From: Enoplolaimus lenunculus
Taxonomy: Eukaryota; Nematoda; Enoplea; Enoplida; Thoracostomopsidae
Assembly (NCBI GenBank): GCA_030248215.1
Contig: JASANG010002523.1
Span: 97,297-161,296 of the forward strand
Reading direction: 5' to 3'
Length of the DNA: 64,000 nucleotides
Part shown: positions 25,702-38,800 of the stretch, piece after piece
How the letters are laid out: every line of letters begins with the position of its first letter
How positions within the stretch are numbered: the stretch's first letter is position 1
Translations under genes and position numbers: made by a program
The notes under the pieces: model-generated
What the model was told of the DNA's origin: nothing
What the model saw: the letters and a program-made list of their open reading frames with translations, nothing else
Databases searched by the model: none

Positions 25702-27052
25702 AGGGACTTTCGGCATCGTAACATACGGTGTTTGGAGGGAATAAAAAAGAAAAAACGTCTACATTACTGAACCAGATCGAATTAGTGTCATTAAAATACG
25801 AACTTAAACTCGGAGTTGGGATTAGGATAGGCACGCTAAATCACGAAATAGTAACACCTGCCCATTTATGTTTACGTGTCGGACGTATCTTTGGTTGTAA
25901 AATTGGGAATTTGGGTGAGCTTTAGCTCCCAATTTTAAAGGCGGCTTTTGTGACAAATTTTACATTCAATATATGTTTAAGCAATCAGCAAAATAAGTCT
26001 TATATTTCAGACATATTTGTCTTGTATTTCAAAAATATGTGCCAGAATGGTTTATCAAACAGAATCTAACATTCAAATTTTTAAGTGAGAAAAATTTTAG
26101 ACACATATTTGTGAAAATTTTTACAAATAAATGTCTGGAATTCAAGACATATGTCTGGAATCTGTATTAAAGACATAATTGTCTTAAATTTCAGACAATA
26201 TTTCTTGAATATTAGACAATTTGTATTGTGTGTAGTTTTATATATACAGTTTAAAGTAGTAAATAGCCTTGCAAGTAATTATTCATTATCGTTGGCTAAA
26301 CTAGCTTGTTTGATATTTATCGCGGTCATGTGCCAATTGTTCATATAAATTCATGTTAAGAATTAGAACAAAAATGTTTCTTTGCAAATACCTGCAACAG
26401 CAAGTGCTTCGTGCAAATTGTAGCTGCTAGTTCTCGCTACAAAAATATGCACGTTTCAATAGAGCTTTTACAGTCTGCATTAAAGAATGGAATATTATTT
26501 AAGGTCATCGGGTACAAATTGTTCAAATGGCATTTGTCTTCTCGCTCGCTCGTTTGTGATATTACCACCATTATGCCGCAGAATATGTGGCCAACTACAT
26601 TTTTTGGATCGACAGCTGTGCTCCTGATTTAGCATCATTTCAACTCGAACAATTGTGGACATTTCGAATTTACGTAAAACATTTGTTCGAATGAGAATGG
26701 CAAAATTTTATAGATCAAACAAAATATGTTAGTATTATACATATATTTTAATATTTGTTCAACATAACAACTACGTTCTAAATGTTGTTTAGTTCGTGGA
26801 ATCTATTGTATTGAACTAAAACACAGAGTCGCCTACTTTATATATCACATCAACCGTTACTCTTTGACGCTTTTTGAATATCATAGTTATAAAACATACA
26901 ACAGCTTAAACTAATTGTTGTAGCACAGTTTGTCGCGTTCTCAGAGACAACATAAGCATGCACATAGCGGGTAATTTCGAGACGAGCAAAGCGAGCTGAC
27001 AATTGCGCATATGTCAGTATCTTTGAATGCACAAATTATTTGTTAAAAAGCT
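25702..27052. other. Loop of the inverted repeat, left part: AT-rich dispersed-repeat debris
   Basis: About 25980-26220 contains degenerate repeats of agacatatttgtc-like words. About 26230-26480 is a direct, diverged match to 36640-36860 (ttcattatcgttggctaaact, tgcaaatacctgcaac). No coding region was recognised. Confidence 0.5.
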
Positions 27053-27192
27053 TGGTCCATGTAAAGATCAGGAGCGGAACGTTTTTTCTATGGGACTATA
27101 AAAGAGTACCCTTAAGCTTTAGACTAATTTTATTGCTACCATTAGTCTTTAGGCTTAGGCTTAGGAATATGTTTATAATACTGTTCTGCCAG
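27053..27192. mobile_element. TTAGGC-family TIR element, subfamily with aggagcggaacg start
   Basis: It begins ggtccatgtaaagatcagga, passes through cttaagctttagactaattt, then taggcttaggcttaggaat, and ends near actgttctgcc. It shows the usual family order: terminal repeat, agctttagacta block, TTAGGC array, second terminal repeat. Confidence 0.7.
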
Positions 27193-27689
27193 TGTAAGGC
27201 TACGATTCAAGTGCGCAATTTCACAAATTACTCACTTTGACTGTATGCATGGCGTACAAGTAAAAATGCCTGCGTGACGAAGAACGATGCTTTAATGATC
27301 ATTTGCCATGGCGGTATTTTATAGCCGAATTAAATGCATGTGTCGGAGTGCTTGTTGCGCATTTGAGTTAATATTTCCTGTCAATTAATAGTCAAAAATG
27401 AAGTTTTCAAACAGGCTGTGTAAAATTTTTTACATGTTTAATATTACCATGGTATGGCTAATGTCTAAGGCTCTGTTAGGGAGTGATACGGCGGCGTTTG
27501 CTAACCTTTTCTCAATGTTTTAAACTGTGTGCATTACAAAGAGCAAAGGCGGATGTTTTTCCCGGAAAAAACCGGAAAAACCCGTTTTACGGTTCATTCA
27601 ATTTTTCCGCAAAAAACCAGCCCTGGTGGTAAACGATGAATAAAGCAACCGTTGAGACAAATGTGTTTAACCTCGTGTATGAGAAGAAG

Positions 27690-27907
27690 GGCCCATGTAT
27701 AGAACCGAGCCGGATCGTTTCCGGAGGGGCTATTATAGAGTCAGTTTAAGCTTTAGACTAATTTTTTTTGCTTAGGCTTAGGCTTAAGCGTAGGCTTAGG
27801 CTTAGGAATAGGCTCATCCTACACTTAGGCTAAGGCTTAGGCTTAGGCTTACGCTTAGGAATATGCTTATGCTACTGTTCCGGCCCTGTTCTATAAGTAC
27901 ATGGGCC
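27690..27907. mobile_element. Most complete TTAGGC-family TIR element
   Basis: Ends are ggcccatgtatagaaccgag and its inverse (ccctgttctataagtacatgggcc). Flanks agaagaag (27682-27689) and cgaagaag (27908-27915) match at 7 of 8 bases, a likely 8-bp target duplication. Two TTAGGC arrays lie inside, at about 27765-27815 and 27825-27865. TTAGGC is the nematode telomere repeat. No ORF of note. Confidence 0.85.
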
Positions 27908-28225
27908 CGAAGAAGTGTCTTATTGTTTCGACCAAAATCCTATTCAAAACGTGTTATTAGAAATGTTTTGATTTCGGTGTCGCTGATAGTTGCACGATGA
28001 ATTAGTGACTGGTTTTATATGTAATTGAGAAGTAAATTTTTGTTAATGTTAAGGTAAACTGGCTTTGTATGGACACTTTAACGTTGTCTTATCGAATACA
28101 TTGAAGCTTACTCGTGTGATATGAAAACGCTTCCGCCCGTATAACGCGTGTTCTTCTCAAATTTGGCCTCACATGTAAATGATCAGCAGCCGAAAAAAAG
28201 CTGTAAGACAACAATTCACTAGCCG

Positions 28226-29118
28226 GGTGCAACCGGAATTCCGATTCCGGTAGAGGGAAATTTGGTATTTTTTCCTATCCGGTTCCGGTGACAAATCCGG
28301 TTTTTTTCACCGGAATTCTGATGCTATTTTCGGTATTGAAAATTTTTTCATTGAAAAATTTAAGAAAAATTGGCGAACTATTCTAACTTATTTTTCTAAA
28401 ATTGTCTGAGTGTGTATTGCCAACCTTTTCAATTTGTGTCCTACTCCATAACTTATATACGTTTCCGAGCTACTGCATTTGTTTCAGGAATTTGGCATTA
28501 GAGTGTTTAGACATGGAATTTCATTTTCAATAATGTTCGGGTGCACAGATGAAGAACCAAGTGCACTGCAAATTGCAATGAGTTGGTTAATCAATTCAGC
28601 TAGCGAGTTGGTTATTTCTGAATTAATATCAGTAAACATTAACTCACTCTCAGTTGAGTTGATTCTCACTCTCAGTTGAGTTGATGTTCACTCTGAGTTT
28701 AGTTGACTCTGGGTGAGTTAATTAATTAACTCAGAACGAATTGAATTCACTCAAAATTGTGAGATCTGATAATCCTAACTCAGACTGAGTGATTCAACTC
28801 ATTCTGAGTTAAAATCAACTCGCTGAAATTTACAGTGTGTCTCATCATAAGTATATAAAAGGCCCGGTTGGGGCAAATGCTTTAACCGTGTCTTCTATAT
28901 TCAAAGAGGAACCGATCATGTGTCTTAAAATAAAAACACTCAGTGTTTCCAGCGAAGACGTATTTGAGTTAACTTCTATGTTGTATAGCAGCCCTAGTGT
29001 TCACACTGCTAATAATAGTTAAACTATTTTTGTAACAAATATGTTTTTCCGGTTCCGGCTGCGGTATTTTTTAACCTTCGGGTTCCGGTTTTGATATTTT
29101 ATAATTCCAATTGCACAT
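28226..29118. mobile_element. Old CCGGAA hAT-like element split by a nested CACTG-ended element
   Basis: The left end ccgggtgcaaccggaattcc (28225) and right end ttttataattccaattgcac (about 29095-29115) match the hAT-like family, with ttccggttccgg runs near both ends. Between them sits the element at 28564-28837. The copy is diverged and its target duplication is unclear. Confidence 0.55.
28564..28837. mobile_element. 274-bp TIR element rich in actcagttgagttga words
   Basis: The left end cactgcaaattgcaatgagt mirrors the right end (reverse complement cactgtaaatttcagcgagt). The interior repeats ctcactctcagttgagttga in both orientations, so it can fold on itself. It lies inside the decayed hAT-like element at 28226-29118. 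Superfamily unassigned. Confidence 0.7.
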
Positions 29119-29291
29119 ACGGCATAAATTCAGTGCACAACCCGTGTTAATATTTGGCTCACTATATGTTGCGGTGTTTCAAAACATTACACTTTTATGA
29201 CAGAGGCATATATACAAGGACAGGGATAGAATCACTGTCTCCTGCTGTATATACGTTGATGCTCGAAAAAAATAGCTTCAACACATTTTAG

Positions 29292-29655
29292 CAGGCTACA
29301 ACTGGATGTCTGCCTCCGGCTCCGGCTCCGGCAGAAAATCGGCCTCCGGCTCCGGTAGAATTTTTGCCGGAGGTTCCGGCAATTTTGGAAGTAAAATTTT
29401 GCATAATTTTCCTACATTTATCTGTTTAGCGCGTTTCGAATGACTTTTGTCACAATTTTCATGAAAGGATTGCCGAAATTTGTCAGAAAATTAGCGTGAA
29501 ACCAAACAATTTAACATTTTGTAGATATTGGCTAAAATTAACTAATTAATTATCATTTTTACTACTTAATTTCACTTCACCTCCGGCTCCGGCTCCGAGT
29601 AAGGCTAGTTTCGTTGACGTCCGGCTCCGGTATTTTCACCTCCGGTTGCACCCTA
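29292..29655. mobile_element. hAT-like non-autonomous element, CCGGCT subfamily, second copy
   Basis: It starts caggctacaactgg and ends ctccggttgcacccta. Flanks cattttag (29284-29291) and cgttttag (29656-29663) match at 7 of 8 bases. Its body is closely similar to 23278-23645. It ends about 200 bp upstream of the sulfotransferase start. Confidence 0.85.
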
Positions 29656-29859
29656 CGTTTTAGTACAAAGTTTCTGGATTTTAGAGATCCAAAAATATTT
29701 TGTATATATATGACGGCATAGGGTCCTTTTGATGCGAACTCAATTTCTGACTACAACCCTACTTGTTGATCGAAACTTTAATATATAAACAACAAACATC
29801 ATTCATTTCCGCTCTGGTGGCACAAACAACAAATTGAGCATCCAGCTGAAACAATCGCA

Positions 29860-32800
29860 ATGTGTAACAATTGTGTTCATTTACAATTAAATCGCCTACG
29901 GTTTGTTACTATGAAACGTACTCGCATTGAAGTTTTGAAATTCATTATTATAACTTTATTATTAATTATAGTAACTGTGAATCATTGGATTTGGTATCGT
30001 CAACCTTCAATCAATTCACATTTAAATGCTCACAATATTAATGCCAGTAAAACGTTAATACATCTGTTACGAGCGAAATATGCCACCAGAAATATTAATA
30101 AAAACAAAACTGATTTGTTGCATTCAATCAATAGATCGACTGATAACATTGCATCAAATTTACAAGCGCATCTCAATGATTATCGCTACAATTTGCCGTT
30201 ATTTGTGTACGGAAAACCAATTTATATTGCGTTTTGTAACATTCAAAAGAACTGCAATACACAATTTAAAGGTTGGCGTCATTTTTTAGCATTTTTTAAA
30301 AGCTGAAACGCTTCACATACGTATTTTGAGCAATATTCAAACACTGCTTTATTTACAATGTTTTCTTAGAACAGAAATGTGATTGTTCTGCGGAGTGAAA
30401 ATTTGCATGCAGATTGTTGTGGGTTCGCTAACTTTTGCAGGTGGCGGCAAGTGGGCTGAATATAGTTTGATTTAAATTCCAAAGAATTTGACCATTCGCA
30501 AGTAAATGTTCTTGCGGATTCAACTGGGCCACCAAGTCCATGTTCCACCAGCAAGGATCAAAACCAAGATATCAAAGTTAAGCTGCGTACAGGAATGCAA
30601 GTTTTCACTCGGTTCCCCATTAGACTGCCCGAAAACCTTTGTCTTTTATAAAAACTAAAACACTGATATGTGCTGTGCAATGCATAGCGATGAAAGTATT
30701 GTATAAAATTAAAATAATAGCGTTTGGATTGATAATTGTCAAAACTTCCTAGTTTTCAATTTTGGTTTCATTTTTGAAAACCCAAAATGTAGTATATTTC
30801 CATTTTATCTATTGATTGTCGTTTTTTCACACCCTGCGTATAATGCGGGGTTCACGTTATAACCGGGGCAGCTTGTGACAAGTGTCCCTATTTACACCAC
30901 TGGTTATGATTTTGACTGCACGTAGACTGCATATCGTATTCAAAAATTTGCATTTGTCTGCTATTATCATGTGTAGGTCATATTTTGTTCTTCAATATCA
31001 TATGATATTCGAGGTATTGGCTGCCAATATCATGTGATATATTTTCAAATGTCTAGTATGCTTGAGGTAACATACCCCAATTGTCCTGTTGAATATCATG
31101 TGATTCTAGAATGTGGAATTTGAATTTTTGAATTATGAAGCTGTGGTTGTAAGCGATTTCGTGTCGAAAACGTTTCGCAGGCGTGCATTTGGTATTTAAA
31201 ACACATCTGTGCCTCTGCTGTTCGAGTTTCCATTGGTTTATTAGCACCCAAAGATTACACTGTCTCGTTGAAAATCATATGATATTCATTAAAATTTTTG
31301 AATATCATATGATATTCGCATAAACGTCCCAAAGTATCACGTGTCGTACCGTTCCTTGTACACATTGATCATTTGAGAGCGGTGGTTTGTAAGCTAATGT
31401 CATATGACATTCCAGTTTTGTCTGTTGACCTGATAGAAGAGCCCGAATTTTAACGTTGTTAACGTTGAAGTCGAATCAACATGGGACAAACCGTGTCCCG
31501 CTTACCCCGGTTATAACGTGAAACCCGCATAAGCATAAAGCCTAAATCTAAGCTTTAGCTTTCAAGTCTTTGAGAGTCTATAGCAGTTCTCCTGTCTTCC
31601 AGAGTGGGCATAAAATCAGACTCTTATAATTAGCATAAATGAAAAATTTTATTTGGCATGAGAGATTACTATGATTCTATTTGATTTCTGCTTAATTTGT
31701 TATTTACAAAAGGTATAATCATTACAATAGCATCTCCGAGATGCTCTTTATTGTTTCCTCGGCCCATGTATAGAACAGCGCCGGAACAGTAGTATAAGGA
31801 TATTCCTAAGCCTAAGCCTAACCTTGAACTGGATTACCTGTGTTCATCCAGGTTGTGTCTTTTTCTAGAATCATGTGAACACTTCGGATTACCGCGTGAA
31901 ATAGATCTTGAACATTTTTTCGTTTTCTTCGGCTTTCTGTCAACACCGTAAAATAGACCATCAATAATTAGCAGTAATTACGATATAATTATGTATATGG
32001 CGGTACAAAATGTCTATAAAACAAAAAGGGGAAAAATCCAAGTCATATTTGATATATTAGATAGCGTCGAAAATTTTTTTGTTAAATTAATTCTGGTGTA
32101 ATAAAAATTGTAATTTCGACGTTATTTCGGTGTGCTAAAAGGTGGAAGTTGATTATAAATGAAAATTATATATTCAGAATTACAGAGGTTTCTATATATT
32201 TTATAGAATTTTTTTAATTAAAGAAAGGTGGACACTTATACAACCATATATGTAGTGGTTGTTAATGGTCGTAAATTTTAAAAAATCTACGGCCATGAGC
32301 CACCACTAGAATAAGCAGGCCGTTCGGGATCAGTTCCACCGGACCGTGGGTGTTTCAAAGATCCGCATACCTTGAACTCCTATCATAAACTGCTTGTATA
32401 AGAATTCATAGGTGCTAGAGTTGTAGCATACTTGCCGTTCGAAATTTTCTTTAAATTATACTAGATAGGTGTTATAGGTATGCCACCCGAGAGGTGGCCT
32501 GCTCCTAGGATTCATATTCTAACCGGGGCAGGCGGAACACGGTTTGTCCATGTTGATTCAACGTCAACGTTAAAATTCGAGCACTCATATCGGGTGAACA
32601 GACAAAACTCCAATATGACATTTACTTACAAACCAACGCTCTCAGAAGGTCAATGTGTACAAGAGTAGTATATCACGTGATACTAAGGAAGATTTATGCG
32701 AATATCATACGATATTGTAAAATTACAACGAATATCATATAATTGATATATTAGATAGCGTCGAAAATTTTTTTGTTAAATTAATTCTGGTGTAATAAAA

Positions 32801-35800
32801 ATTGTAATTTCGACGTTATTTCGGTGTGCTAAAAGGTGGAAGTTGATTATAAATGAAAATTATATATTCAGAATTACAGAGGTTTCTATATATTTTATAG
32901 AATTTTTTTAATTAAAGAAAGGTGGACACTTATACAATCATATATGTAGTGGTTGTTAATGGTCGTAAATTTTAAAAAATCTACGGCCATGAGCCACCAC
33001 TAGAATAAGCAGGCCGTTCGGGATCAGTTCCACCGGACCGTGGGTGTTTCAAAGATCCGCATACCGTGAACTCCTATCATAAACTGCTTGTATAAGAATT
33101 CATAGGTGCTAGAGTTGTAGCATACTTGCCGTTCGAAATTTTCTTCAAATTATACTAGATAGGTGTTATAGGTATGCCACCCGAGAGGTGGCCTGCTCCT
33201 AGGATTCATATTCTAACCGGGGCAGGCGGAACACGGTTTGTCGATGTTGATTCAACGTCAACGTTAAAATTCGAGCACTCATATCGGGTGAACAGACAAA
33301 ACTCCAATATGACATTTACTTACAAACCAACGCTCTCAGAAGGTCAATGTGTACAAGAGTAGTATATCACGTGATACTAAGGAAGATTTATGCGAATATC
33401 ATACGATATTGTAAAATTACAACGAATATCATATAATATTCAGCGGACAGGGTAATATTCAGGTGCTAATAAATTGATGGAAGGTCGCACAACAGACACA
33501 CACATGTGCGTAGAATACCAAATACACGTCTGCAAATCCATTTCGCAGGCGTGCATTTGGTATTTAAAACACATCTGTGCCTCTGCTGTTCGAGTTTCCA
33601 TTGGTTTATTAGCACCCAAAGATTACACTGTCTCGTTGAAAATCATATGATATTCATTAAAATTTTTGAATATCATATGATATTCGCATAAACGTCCCAA
33701 AGTATCACGTGTCGTACCGTTCCTTGTACACATTGATCATTTGAGAGCGGTGGTTTGTAAGCTAATGTCATATGACATTCCAGTTTTGTCTGTTGACCTG
33801 ATAGAAGAGCCCGAATTTTAACGTTGTTAACGTTGAAGTCGAATCAACATGGGACAAACCGTGTCCCGCTTACCCCGGTTATAACGTGAAACCCGCATAA
33901 GCATAAAGCCTAAATCTAAGCTTTAGCTTTCAAGTCTTTGAGAGTCTATAGCAGTTCTCCTGTCTTCCAGAGTGGGCATAAAATCAGACTCTTATAATTA
34001 GCATAAATGAAAAATTTTATTTGGCATGAGAGATTACTATGATTCTGTTTGATTTCTGCTTAATTTGTTATTTACAAAAGGTATAATCATTACAATAGCA
34101 TCTCCGAGATGCTCTTTATTGTTTCCTCGGCCCATGTATAGAACAGCGCCGGAACAGTAGTATAAGGATATTCCTAAGCCTAAGCCTAACCTTGAACTGG
34201 ATTACCTGTGTTCATCCAGGTTGTGTCTTTTTCTAGAATCATGTGAACACTTCGGATTACCGCGTGAAATAGATCTTGAACATTTTTTCGTTTTCTTCGG
34301 CTTTCTGTCAACACCGTAAAATAGACCATCAATAATTAGCAGTAATTACGATATAATTATGTATATGGCGGTACAAAATGTCTATAAAACAAAAAGGGGA
34401 AAAATCCAAGTGATATTTGATATATTAGATAGCGTCGAAAATTTTTTTGTTAAATTAATTCTGGTGTAATAAAAATTGTAATTTCGACGTTATTTCGGTG
34501 TGCTAAAAGGTGGAAGTTGATTATAAATGAAAATTATATATTCAGAATTACAGAGGTTTCTATATATTTTATAGAATTTTTTTAATTAAAGAAAGGTGGA
34601 CACTTATACAATCATATATGTAGTGGTTGTTAATGGTCGTAAATTTTAAAAAATCTACGGCCATGAGCCACCACTAGAATAAGCAGGCCGTTCGGGATCA
34701 GTTCCACCGGACCGTGGGTGTTTCAAAGATCCGCATACCGTGAACTCCTATCATAAGCTGCTTGTATAAGAATTCATAGGTGCTAGAGTTGTAGCATACT
34801 TGGCGTTCGAAATTTTCTTCAAATTATACTAGATAGGTGTTATAGGTATGCCACCCGAGAGGTGGCCTGCTCCTAGGATTCATATTCTAACCGGGGCAGG
34901 CGGAACACGGTTTGTCCATGTTGATTCAACGTCAACGTTAAAATTCGAGCACTCATATCGGGTGAACAGACAATACTCCAATATGACATTTACTTACAAA
35001 CCAACACTCTCAGAAGGTCAATGTGTACAAGAGTAGTATATCACGTGATACTAAGGAAGATTTATGCGAATATCATACGATATTGTAAAATTACAACGAA
35101 TATCATATAATATTCAGCGGACAGGGTAATATTCAGGTGCTAATAAATTGATGGAAGGTCGCACAACAGACACACACATGTGCGTAGAATACCAAATACA
35201 CGTCTGCAAATCCATTTCCGACACAAAATCGCATAGAAAAAAACTGTCATAATTCAAAAATATAAATTTCAAATTCAAGTATCATATGATATTCAACAGG
35301 ACAATTTTGTTATGTTACCTCAAGTATGCAGACATTTGAAAATATATCATATGATATTCGCTGACAATACGTCGAATATCATATCATATTGAAGGACAAA
35401 AGGTGACCTACACATGATGATAGCAGACAAATACGACTTTTTGAATATGATATGGGGTCTATTAGCAGACAAAATCTAACCCAATAGGCTAATAGGTACA
35501 AAACGTGCCCCAAGCTGCCCCGGTTATAACGTGAACCCCGCATAAGCCTAAACGTAAGGACGAGCCTATTCCTAAAAGCCTAAGTCTAAGCCTAAGCGAA
35601 AAATTTAGTCTGAAGCTTAAACTATCTCTATTACATCCCCTCCGGAAAACGATCCGGCTCTGTTCTATACATGGGCCGTTTCTTCTATCCAATTCATTTA
35701 CATGCGTTTCTATTTAACTCGAGTTGCGTGGTTAAGGTAACCTTAGTAATTGAAGCAAAATATAAATTTTATTTTGACTCTTGATGGGTCGCGGGTCATA

Positions 35801-38800
35801 TGGGTCATGAATCGACCTCCAAGAGTGTCACGGTGGGTTCATGGGTAACAAAACATGACATCTGCAAACGACTCCAACACAAGTATCCGAGGTTCGATTC
35901 ACATTGCTTGAAATTAGCAGATTTCAGATGAAATCGAAAATTTTCATTAAAGAAAGCGTTAAATTTTAGCATTATTTACTCAAAATGTTGCTTTCAAACC
36001 AGCTCAAAATGTAACGAATCTCGACTTGGTTTCCCATCGTCGTGCAAGAATTATTCGAAATTCACCAACAAATCGCCGAATGTATGTTTTATTAAAGCCC
36101 TGTTCAAACATGTAGGTTTTGCGGCAAGAACTGACACGTGCAACTTGGATGGTCAAGTTTGGTCATAACTCAGCTTTTAAGCACTTGCAGCTGCAAGTTA
36201 TTCTCGGGAATTTGTGCTATCTAGTTTGTTTTCTCACGTGTGAACGCAGCTGCAAGTCGTTTGAATTTCTTTGCATCTGCGTATTTGATTGGCCAATTGA
36301 AGGACATGTTGTTGAGCTCTTCTGTATTAATTTAGAGTTTTTGAATTTATTCTAGAAGCTTGAATTAGTTCGAATATCAAACTTGTTTGATATTTTGCTG
36401 TTTACGGTGAAGCTGACTCGACTTGTTTTGCATCTATATAGTATTATATTAACAAAAATTGTAGGCTTTGAAACCGTTTGCCAGGCAAGAAATTTTGAGT
36501 AAAACCTTCGTTACCGTGAATGTTTCTTGTATCCGAAGATTGCTGCTGCAAGTTTTTTAAAAGCTTAAATGAAAGAACTTGCAATTGCAAATTATTCATG
36601 ATGAATACAAGTAAACAATTAATTCATAGGTATGAATAGGATTGCAAGACGAATTAATTCATTATCATCGGCTGAACTGATAATTCATAGCTTATGCTTG
36701 ATATTTAATAGCCAGCTGCAAATTATTTACATAAATTTATGTCAAGATTCACAATGAAAGCGATGTTTCATTGCGAATACGCTCAACTGCAATAACGTCA
36801 TACAAATTCAAGCTGCGAGTTCTCGCTGTAAAAACTTGCACGGGTGAATGGGGCTTTAACCTTAAAGCAATATGTGTATCAGATATTAATTTAGTACATA
36901 TAGGTATTCAACTCACACCGATTGTTTTATAAGTCGGTTTTTTTACAAATTTCAAAAATTCAAACCATCATTTGTATTTATGCCAACTGTCATGGAACTG
37001 ATTGACTTATATACCAGACCTGTACATACTTTTTCTAACATACATGTTTTTTAAATGTCTGCATGTGTTGTGTACGTTCACAATTAGTTATTGGGCTACA
37101 ATAACACTGGAAAACCTGTTGAAATCAAGGGCGTAACAGTGTTTGTGCGAACTGTAGTGACCCGAATAAGAGGAGGGAATGATATCTATTTGCGATTGTA
37201 GAAGGTACCCCCCTTGTTATTCGGTTAGGGACTGTTATTTATTTTCAACCCACCCTCCTCCACCGTTCGGTATTTATATAAGTATATCCGGTATTGCAAC
37301 TATTCGTTGAATTAAACGTTTTTTGCCTTGCATCAAAGGCTTGAGCGATAATGCAAGGTTATTTACTTTTAAAACTTAAGTACGCTTTAAAGTTTTGAAC
37401 TTAACTTTATTTGGTCTTGAATTCATTTATGCACTACAATTAGGAATAATTGGCCATTTTGAGTCCCAATATGGGAGTCTAGGGATCCCCTATATGCTTC
37501 CGGAAGCATATTGGGGATCACTAAACCCTAATTAGAGTACATAAATGTCAATTATTCCTAATTGTAGTGCATAAATGAATTCAAGACCAAATAAAGTTAA
37601 GAAACTTCAGCGTAAAAATAAGTCTAAAACTAAAGCCCAACCCTAAAGCGAAAATAATAGCCTGAATCCCAAGCAGAGAAGGGCGGTCTCGGTTAAAAAC
37701 GACTTAAAGTCCTGTACCTGACTCAACTAAAGCAAACAAAATTTAAAAGTTTCAAAATATTTCTAATGGTGTTTGGTAGTTTTTTTTTGTTTTTCATAGT
37801 ATTTGTGTTTTGTCAGAATATCTGCGAATAATTATTGCGTGACTATGAAAATCCGTAGATTCACCGTGAAATTTTATTCATCACGCAGTAATTTTACGTC
37901 AACAATACAGCGATACGTTTTGCTGAATCCTCGATTTCTGGTCTCGGTGCTATAAGATACCGAGACTCAAACCACAGAGACGAAGGCCTGCCAACTACCG
38001 AGACTTGCCGAAATTGAGTTTACCATCCTTGATCCTAGGCATTTTTATTTCATGTATTTTAGGAAATACTGGATGCGTTTAAAAGTAACATGGTCCAAAG
38101 AAATACACACAAAAAAGTATTTCTGAGATTATTCAGAAAAGTATTTTCTGTGGCAAATCTGAAAAGTTTTTCCAATATTTAAGACAATTTTTCTAAAAAT
38201 AACTGGAAAACGTTTATTTTCAGACTTTATTTCAAAAATTTTTTGCAAACTTTTCTGGGATAACAGAAATACTTTTCAAGTGCACCTTGCTAATTATATT
38301 TCTTAAATGTAAGAAATTTTTTCTTATATATCAGAAATGTTATTTTGACTGTACTGTAACTAAAAACGCAACGCTACAAAAATAGAGAATAGCAAAATAG
38401 GGTGATTGTTAAGGTGTTAAAACTTCATCGACACGATTAATTTCAATGTTTTTGTATTTGATTAACTTTTTCTAGAATACAATTACTCTGGCGATCAAAA
38501 ATATCGCATCGATGGCGTAAACTTGTAATATTACGCAATCCAATGGCACGTCTCATATCGTCATTTATCTTCACATGCTTCAAACGAAAAAAATTCGATC
38601 CAGGCAACGTTTGCAATCAACCAACTCCAACGCTGCCACATTTCATTCCGGCCACCGCCAAAGCATTACGTCGTATAGTCGACCGTCAGCGAATCGGATG
38701 GTTAACCCATACACTGAGGCACAGTTTACCACAGTATTGGTACTGCGATTTCCCTAATCATAAAGACAACTACGTTAAATTATACTATAACAAAACCGAT

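Noticed and set aside
31340-31560. A TTAGGC array continuing from the family X right end (ataagcataaagcctaaatc)
   Set aside because: It is the truncated flank of an older TTAGGC element into which family X inserted, not a separate feature.
25140-35900. A tRNA gene suggested by gaggttcgattcac in the arms (25190 and 35890)
   Set aside because: Only the B-box-like word is present; no acceptor or anticodon stem could be folded.
24220-36611. A Polinton or other large virus-like element, suggested by the long inverted repeats
   Set aside because: No polymerase, integrase, ATPase or capsid-like ORF was seen inside. The arms contain flanking transposon junctions, so an inverted duplication explains them better.
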